NCBI RefSeq assembly: GCF_000935215.1
Contig: NZ_JXXD01000112.1
Location: 1-39,646 of the forward strand
Reading direction: 5' to 3'
DNA: 39,646 nucleotides
Origin: Stutzerimonas stutzeri
GTDB lineage: Bacteria > Pseudomonadota > Gammaproteobacteria > Pseudomonadales > Pseudomonadaceae
Positions 35,253-39,646 of the stretch are shown here, piece by piece. The notes below the pieces were generated by a model. That model was not told where the DNA came from. It saw nothing but the letters and a program-made list of their open reading frames with translations, and did no database searches. The position numbers and the translations under genes are program-made. Numbering within the stretch: position 1 is the stretch's first letter; every line of letters begins with the position of its first letter.

Positions 35253-36500
35253 ATGGAGGCCTTCTCGTACCGCGACGGTCAACTCTTCGCGGAAGGCGTG
35301 GCACTGCCCGCACTTGCGCAACGCTTCGGCACCCCGACCTACGTCTATTCCCGCGCGCACATCGAAGCCCAGTACCGGGCCTATGCCGATGCGCTGGATG
35401 GCATGCCGCATCTGGTCTGCTTCGCCGTCAAAGCCAATTCGAACCTGGGCGTGCTGAACGTCCTGGCACGTCTCGGCGCCGGCTTCGACATCGTCTCGCG
35501 CGGTGAGCTGGAGCGCGTACTGGCCGCCGGCGGACAGCCGGACCGTATCGTCTTCTCTGGCGTCGGCAAGACCCGTGACGACATGCGCCGGGCGCTGGAA
35601 GTCGGCGTGCACTGCTTCAACGTGGAATCCACCGATGAGCTGGAGCGCCTGCAGCAGGTCGCCGCCGAGCTCGGCAAAAAGGCGCCGGTGTCGCTGCGGG
35701 TCAATCCGGACGTCGATGCCGGCACCCACCCGTACATTTCTACAGGTCTCAAAGAGAACAAGTTCGGCATCGATATCGACAATGCCGAGGCGGTCTACGC
35801 CCGTGCCGCCGAGCTGCCGAACCTGGAAGTGGTCGGTGTCGACTGCCATATCGGTTCGCAGCTGACCAGCCTGCCGCCTTTCCTCGATGCGCTCGACCGC
35901 CTGCTCGCACTGACCGAGCGCCTCGCCACACGCGGCATCCAGATTCGTCACCTTGACCTCGGTGGCGGCCTCGGCGTGCGTTACCGCGACGAGCAGCCAC
36001 CTTTGGCCGGCGACTACATCCAGGCCGTGCGCCAGCGCATCGAAGGCCGCGGGCTGGCGCTGGTTTTCGAGCCAGGCCGCTCCATCGTCGCCAACGCCGG
36101 CGTGCTGCTGACCCGCGTGGAATACCTCAAGCACACCGCGCACAAGGATTTCGCCATCGTCGATGCGGCGATGAACGACCTGATCCGTCCGGCGCTGTAC
36201 CAGGCGTGGATGAACGTCATCGCGGTGCAGCCGCACGAAGGCGATACGCGTCGCTACGACATCGTCGGACCGATCTGCGAAACCGGCGACTTCCTCGCCA
36301 AGGATCGTGAGCTGGCGCTGGTCGAGGGCGACCTGCTGGCGGTGTGTTCGGCCGGTGCCTACGGCTTCGTCATGAGCTCCAACTACAACACCCGCGGCCG
36401 CGCCGCCGAGGTGCTGGTGGACGGTGACCAGGCCTTCGAAGTGCGCCGTCGCGAGAGCGTTCAGGAGCTATACGCCGGCGAAAGCCTGCTGCCCACTTGA
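35253..36500 (+). CDS. lysA: Diaminopimelate decarboxylase
   Basis: LysA decarboxylates meso-diaminopimelate to lysine with PLP. The 415-residue protein is a fold-type III (alanine racemase-like) enzyme. K60 in FAVKANSN binds [17 protein letters not shown] and the PLP phosphate motif [11 protein letters not shown] are all present, as is CETGDFLA, which supplies the active-site cysteine in the other subunit. AAGGAGG before the ATG at 35253 is a very strong ribosome site. The gene is second in lptM-lysA-dapF-yigA-xerC-yigB. Confidence 0.98.
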   Translation: MEAFSYRDGQLFAEGVALPALAQRFGTPTYVYSRAHIEAQYRAYADALDGMPHLVCFAVKANSNLGVLNVLARLGAGFDIVSRGELERVLAAGGQPDRIVFSGVGKTRDDMRRALEVGVHCFNVESTDELERLQQVAAELGKKAPVSLRVNPDVDAGTHPYISTGLKENKFGIDIDNAEAVYARAAELPNLEVVGVDCHIGSQLTSLPPFLDALDRLLALTERLATRGIQIRHLDLGGGLGVRYRDEQPPLAGDYIQAVRQRIEGRGLALVFEPGRSIVANAGVLLTRVEYLKHTAHKDFAIVDAAMNDLIRPALYQAWMNVIAVQPHEGDTRRYDIVGPICETGDFLAKDRELALVEGDLLAVCSAGAYGFVMSSNYNTRGRAAEVLVDGDQAFEVRRRESVQELYAGESLLPT

Positions 36501-36510
36501 GGCCAAGATC

Positions 36511-37341
36511 ATGCTTCTGCGCTTTACCAAGATGCACGGTCTGGGCAACGACTTCATGGTCATCGACCTGGTCAGCCAGCACGCGCACATCCAGCCCAAG
36601 CACGCCAAGCAGTGGGGCGATCGCCACACCGGAGTCGGTTTCGATCAGCTGCTGATCGTCGAGCCGCCGCAGAACCCTGACGTGGATTTCCGCTACCGCA
36701 TCTTCAATTCCGACGGTTCGGAAGTGGAGCAGTGCGGCAACGGGGCGCGCTGCTTCGCCCGCTTCGTGGTCGACAAGCGCCTGACCGTGAAACGCAAGAT
36801 CAAGGTCGAAACCAAGGGCGGCATCATCGAGCTGGATATCCGTCCCGATGGGCAGATCCGCGTCGACATGGGTCCGCCGCGACTGGTGCCGTCCGAGATT
36901 CCGTTCCAGGCCGACCAGGAAGCCCTGAGCTATCCGCTCGAAGTCGATGGCCAGCGCGTCGAGTTGGCCGCCGTGTCGATGGGCAACCCCCATGCGGTGC
37001 TGCGCGTCGACAGCGTCGAGCAGGCACCTGTGCATGAACTCGGACCGAAGATCGAACATCACCCGCGCTTTGCGCAGCGGGTCAATGTCGGCTTCCTGCA
37101 GGTCGTCGATCGCCGCCATGCACGGCTGCGCGTGTGGGAACGCGGCGCCGGGGAAACCCAGGCCTGCGGTACCGGCGCCTGCGCGGCTGCGGTCGCGGCA
37201 ATACGCCAGGGCTGGATGGATTCGCCGGTACAGATTGAGCTGCCGGGTGGCCGCCTGTCCATCGAATGGGCAGGTCCCGGGCAGCCGGTTATGATGACCG
37301 GCCCCGCCGTTCGTGTATTTGAAGGACAGGTTCGCCTATGA
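36511..37341 (+). CDS. dapF: Diaminopimelate epimerase
   Basis: DapF interconverts LL- and meso-diaminopimelate, feeding lysA and peptidoglycan. The 276-residue protein has the two catalytic cysteines in duplicated halves: C75 in [12 protein letters not shown] and C219 in [13 protein letters not shown]. The N-terminus [20 protein letters not shown] is the family opening. GAGG lies about eight bases before the ATG at 36511. Its stop overlaps the yigA start by ATGA. Confidence 0.98.
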   Translation: MLLRFTKMHGLGNDFMVIDLVSQHAHIQPKHAKQWGDRHTGVGFDQLLIVEPPQNPDVDFRYRIFNSDGSEVEQCGNGARCFARFVVDKRLTVKRKIKVETKGGIIELDIRPDGQIRVDMGPPRLVPSEIPFQADQEALSYPLEVDGQRVELAAVSMGNPHAVLRVDSVEQAPVHELGPKIEHHPRFAQRVNVGFLQVVDRRHARLRVWERGAGETQACGTGACAAAVAAIRQGWMDSPVQIELPGGRLSIEWAGPGQPVMMTGPAVRVFEGQVRL

Positions 37342-38033
37342 CCGACCAGACTCAGGGCAGCACCCCGCTACCCGACGCCGAAGCAGTCGCCGCCTACCTG
37401 CGCGCCCACCCGGAATTCTTCGTCGACCACGACGAGCTGATCCCTGAGCTGCGCATTCCCCATCAGCCGGGCACCGCGGTGTCGCTGGTGGAGCGTCAGG
37501 TCAAGCTGCTGCGTGAGCGCAACATCGAGATGCGCCATCGCCTGTCGCAACTGATGGACGTGGCGCGCGACAACGACCGTCTGTTCGACAAGACCCGCCG
37601 CCTGGTGCTCGACCTGCTCGACGCCAGCAGCCTGGAAGAAGTGGTCAGCGCGGTGGAAGACAGCCTGCGCCACGAATTCCAGGTGCCCTACGTCAGCCTG
37701 ATCCTCTTCAGCGACGCGACACTGCCGGTGGGCCGCTGCGTCAGCACTGGCGAGGCGCAGCAGAGCATCGGTGGGCTGCTCGACGGCGGCAAGACCATCT
37801 GCGGCGTACTCCGTCCGCACGAGCTGAGCTTTCTGTTTGGCGCCGAAGACAGCGGCAGCGTGGGCTCCGCAGCGGTAGTCAGCCTGAACAATCAGCTCGG
37901 CGTGCTGGCGATCGGCAGCCCGGATCCACAGCACTACAAGAGCTCGCTGGGCACGCTGTTCCTCGGTTATATCGCCGAAGTGCTGACCCGCGTGCTGCCG
38001 CGCTTCGGTACGCCGCTGCGCTCGGTACGCTGA
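37338..38033 (+). CDS. yigA: DUF484 family protein YigA
   Basis: A 231-residue DUF484 protein of unknown function, found between dapF and xerC across gammaproteobacteria. The N-terminus ([23 protein letters not shown]) is the signature opening, followed by [21 protein letters not shown], a helical linker, and a GAF-like domain (about 85-225; [42 protein letters not shown]). A GAF-like fold suggests small-molecule binding, inferred from the family. It overlaps dapF by four bases and precedes xerC by 66. Confidence 0.93.
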   Translation: MTDQTQGSTPLPDAEAVAAYLRAHPEFFVDHDELIPELRIPHQPGTAVSLVERQVKLLRERNIEMRHRLSQLMDVARDNDRLFDKTRRLVLDLLDASSLEEVVSAVEDSLRHEFQVPYVSLILFSDATLPVGRCVSTGEAQQSIGGLLDGGKTICGVLRPHELSFLFGAEDSGSVGSAAVVSLNNQLGVLAIGSPDPQHYKSSLGTLFLGYIAEVLTRVLPRFGTPLRSVR

Positions 38034-38099
38034 GCGCAATTGCCGACCAACGCCACGCACCACACGCGCCCGCTCGCGGCCTGAGGCTGGAGCCTGCTC

Positions 38100-38999
38100 A
38101 TGCAGAACGAACTCGACGCCTACTTCGAACACCTGCGCAGCGCCCGGCAGCTGTCGGGCCACTCGCTGGACGGCTACCGCCGCGACCTGAACAAGCTGCT
38201 GACTTACTGCGAGCGCGAAAACATCGCCGAGTGGAGTGCACTGCAAGGCCGACACCTGCGCCAACTGGTCGGCGCGCTGCATCGCCAGGGCCAGTCCAGT
38301 CGCAGCGTGGCGCGCCTGCTCTCATCGGTGCGCGGCCTCTACCGCTACCTGAATCAGGAAGGCCTCTGTCAGCACGATCCGGCTACCGGCCTGTCCGCGC
38401 CGAAAGGTGAACGACGTCTTCCGAAGCTGCTGGATACCGATCGCGCCATGCAGCTGCTCGATGGTGGCGTCGAGGACGATTTCATCGGCCTGCGCGATCA
38501 GGCGATGCTCGAGCTGTTCTATTCATCCGGCCTTCGGCTTTCGGAACTGGTCGGCCTGAACCTCGACCAGCTCGACCTGCCCGCGGGCATGGTGCGAGTG
38601 CTCGGCAAGGGCAACAAGGTGCGCGAGCTGCCGGTAGGGCGCAAGGCGCGCGAGGCGTTGCAGGCCTGGTTGCCTGTACGTGCGCTGGCCAACCCGGCCG
38701 ATGGCGCGGTATTCATCGGCCAGCAGGGTCGCCGTCTCGGCGCGCGGGCCGTGCAAGTGCGAGTGCGCCAGGCCGGCGTGCGCGAGCTCGGCCAGCACCT
38801 GCATCCACACATGTTGCGCCACAGCTTCGCCAGCCATCTGCTGGAGTCGTCGCAGGACCTGCGCTCGGTGCAGGAGCTGCTCGGCCATGCCGACATCGGC
38901 ACCACGCAGATCTACACCCATCTGGACTTTCAGCACCTTGCCAAGGTCTACGATCAGGCGCATCCGCGCGCCAAGCGCAAGCAGGACACCGACACATGA
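38100..38999 (+). CDS. xerC: Site-specific tyrosine recombinase XerC
   Basis: XerC acts with XerD at dif to resolve chromosome dimers. The 299-residue protein has the SAM-like core-binding domain (about 1-85) and a catalytic domain with R146 (GLRLSE), K170 (LGKGNK), H237 and R240 (HPHMLRH), H263 (LLGHADI) and nucleophile Y272 (TQIYTHL), the complete set. The ATG at 38100 has GGAG eight bases upstream. Its stop overlaps the yigB start by ATGA. It is chromosomal rather than an integron or phage integrase, given its housekeeping neighbours. Confidence 0.97.
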   Translation: MQNELDAYFEHLRSARQLSGHSLDGYRRDLNKLLTYCERENIAEWSALQGRHLRQLVGALHRQGQSSRSVARLLSSVRGLYRYLNQEGLCQHDPATGLSAPKGERRLPKLLDTDRAMQLLDGGVEDDFIGLRDQAMLELFYSSGLRLSELVGLNLDQLDLPAGMVRVLGKGNKVRELPVGRKAREALQAWLPVRALANPADGAVFIGQQGRRLGARAVQVRVRQAGVRELGQHLHPHMLRHSFASHLLESSQDLRSVQELLGHADIGTTQIYTHLDFQHLAKVYDQAHPRAKRKQDTDT

Positions 39000-39646
39000 G
39001 CATTCGCCTGATCACCTTCGACCTGGACGATACCTTCTGGGAAACCACGCCGGCCATCCAGAGCGCCGAGACCGCCCTGCGCGACTGGCTCGGCGTGCAT
39101 GCACCGCGCCTGGGCGAATTTCCCGTCGAAGCCCTCGGCGCGATCCGCCGCATGCTGGTGGAGCAGGACTCGGCGCTGCGCCACCGTATCAGCGAGCTGC
39201 GCCGGCGCATCCTGCAGCACGCGCTGCACGATGCCGGCTATCCCGCCGACGAAGCGGACCAGTTGGCCGAACAGGCCTTCCAGGTGTTTCTCGATGCGCG
39301 CCACCAGGTGCAGATTTTCCCGGACGTGCAGCCCACCCTGGAATGTCTCGCCAATCACTACACCCTCGGCGTGATCACCAACGGCAATGCCGACGTGCGC
39401 CGCCTGGGCCTGGCCGACTATTTCCAGTTCACCCTGTGCGCCGAGGAGCTGGGCGTCGGCAAGCCCGACCCGCATCCGTTCCAGCAAGCCCTGCGCCTGG
39501 GCGATGCGCGCCCGGAACAGGCCGTGCACGTCGGCGACCACGCGCTGGATGACATCGCCGGAGCGCAACAGGCGGGCATGCGAGCGATCTGGTTCAACCC
39601 CAAGCGCGCCGCCTGGCCGCACGATTACCATCCCGATGCGCAAATC
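38996..39646 (+). CDS. yigB: HAD hydrolase YigB (5' part; cut by window end)
   Basis: The frame is open from the ATG at 38996 to the window end, 217 codons, with no stop, so the 3' end is missing. It is a HAD phosphatase: motif I DLDDTFWE with nucleophile D9 and acid/base D11, motif [10 protein letters not shown], motif III in [15 protein letters not shown], and motif [19 protein letters not shown]. coli YigB in the same xerC-linked place dephosphorylates the riboflavin intermediate 5-amino-6-(5-phospho-D-ribitylamino)uracil, so that function is likely. The missing part is probably only a short tail. Confidence 0.93.
   Translation, partial: MSIRLITFDLDDTFWETTPAIQSAETALRDWLGVHAPRLGEFPVEALGAIRRMLVEQDSALRHRISELRRRILQHALHDAGYPADEADQLAEQAFQVFLDARHQVQIFPDVQPTLECLANHYTLGVITNGNADVRRLGLADYFQFTLCAEELGVGKPDPHPFQQALRLGDARPEQAVHVGDHALDDIAGAQQAGMRAIWFNPKRAAWPHDYHPDAQI

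Noticed and set aside
38100-38999. Mobile-element integrase
   Set aside because: All catalytic residues and the dapF-yigA-xerC-yigB context identify housekeeping XerC; no attachment site or cargo genes are seen.

Overview
The window is a stretch of ordinary, gene-dense chromosome from a high-GC gammaproteobacterium of the Pseudomonas/Stutzerimonas group. This is supported by the proteins (AlgR, AlgZ/FimS, AlgQ/Rsd and AlgP next to hemCDXY; Pseudomonas-type HemB, PPX and PPK; class I adenylate cyclase), by strong GC bias at third codon positions, and by a gene order that, from memory, follows the P. aeruginosa block ubiD-rho-trxA-ppx-ppk-hemB ... algP-algQ-dsbB-hemYXDC-algR-algZ-argH ... cyaA-rnk-cyaY-lptM-lysA-dapF-yigA-xerC-yigB. 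I think a Stutzerimonas stutzeri-like organism is likely, but genus and species cannot be proved from the window alone. About 40 protein genes fill the DNA. I see no rRNA, tRNA, CRISPR array, insertion sequence or prophage.

Layout. 1-5.1 kb: ubiD, rho and trxA on the minus strand, then ppx on the plus strand. 5.2-8.5 kb: ppk and hemB (minus), with ppx and ppk converging on one hairpin. 8.8-12.3 kb (plus): elbB, a hotdog thioesterase and a membrane MHYT-GGDEF-EAL cyclic-di-GMP protein. 12.3-16.7 kb (minus): a UPF0178 protein, a LysE/RhtB exporter, a TerC-family membrane protein, a small MscS-type channel and the ABC-F ATPase YheS. 16.7-17.2 kb: a TIGR02444 protein (plus). 17.2-25.6 kb (minus): algP, algQ, dsbB, then hemY-hemX-hemD-hemC, then algR-algZ. 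25.8-33.8 kb (plus): argH, an ATP-binding kinase-like protein, a GNAT acetyltransferase, an NnrS-family protein, three small uncharacterised proteins and cyaA. 34.0-34.9 kb (minus): rnk and cyaY. 35.1 kb to the end (plus): lptM-lysA-dapF-yigA-xerC-yigB, the last gene cut by the window edge.

How the genes work together. The heme genes hemB, hemC and hemD cover the steps from 5-aminolevulinate to uroporphyrinogen III. They lie near regulators of alginate and virulence (AlgZ/AlgR, AlgQ, AlgP), as in other pseudomonads. ppk and ppx make and degrade polyphosphate. lysA and dapF carry out the last steps of the diaminopimelate/lysine route and share a tight operon with the chromosome dimer recombinase XerC. 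Many neighbours overlap by the four bases ATGA or GTGA (yheS/mscS, algZ/algR, hemC/hemD, hemX/hemY, argH/kinase, dapF/yigA, xerC/yigB), which points to translational coupling.

I found no convincing new multi-gene system. The points most worth a second look are small: an SGDEF variant in the MHYT protein, a perfect inverted repeat upstream of elbB, a strong terminator placed just upstream of rnk, a possible 27-residue hydrophobic peptide downstream of rnk, a 16-base sequence shared by the hemC and argH promoter regions, and the probably lineage-variable group between argH and cyaA.
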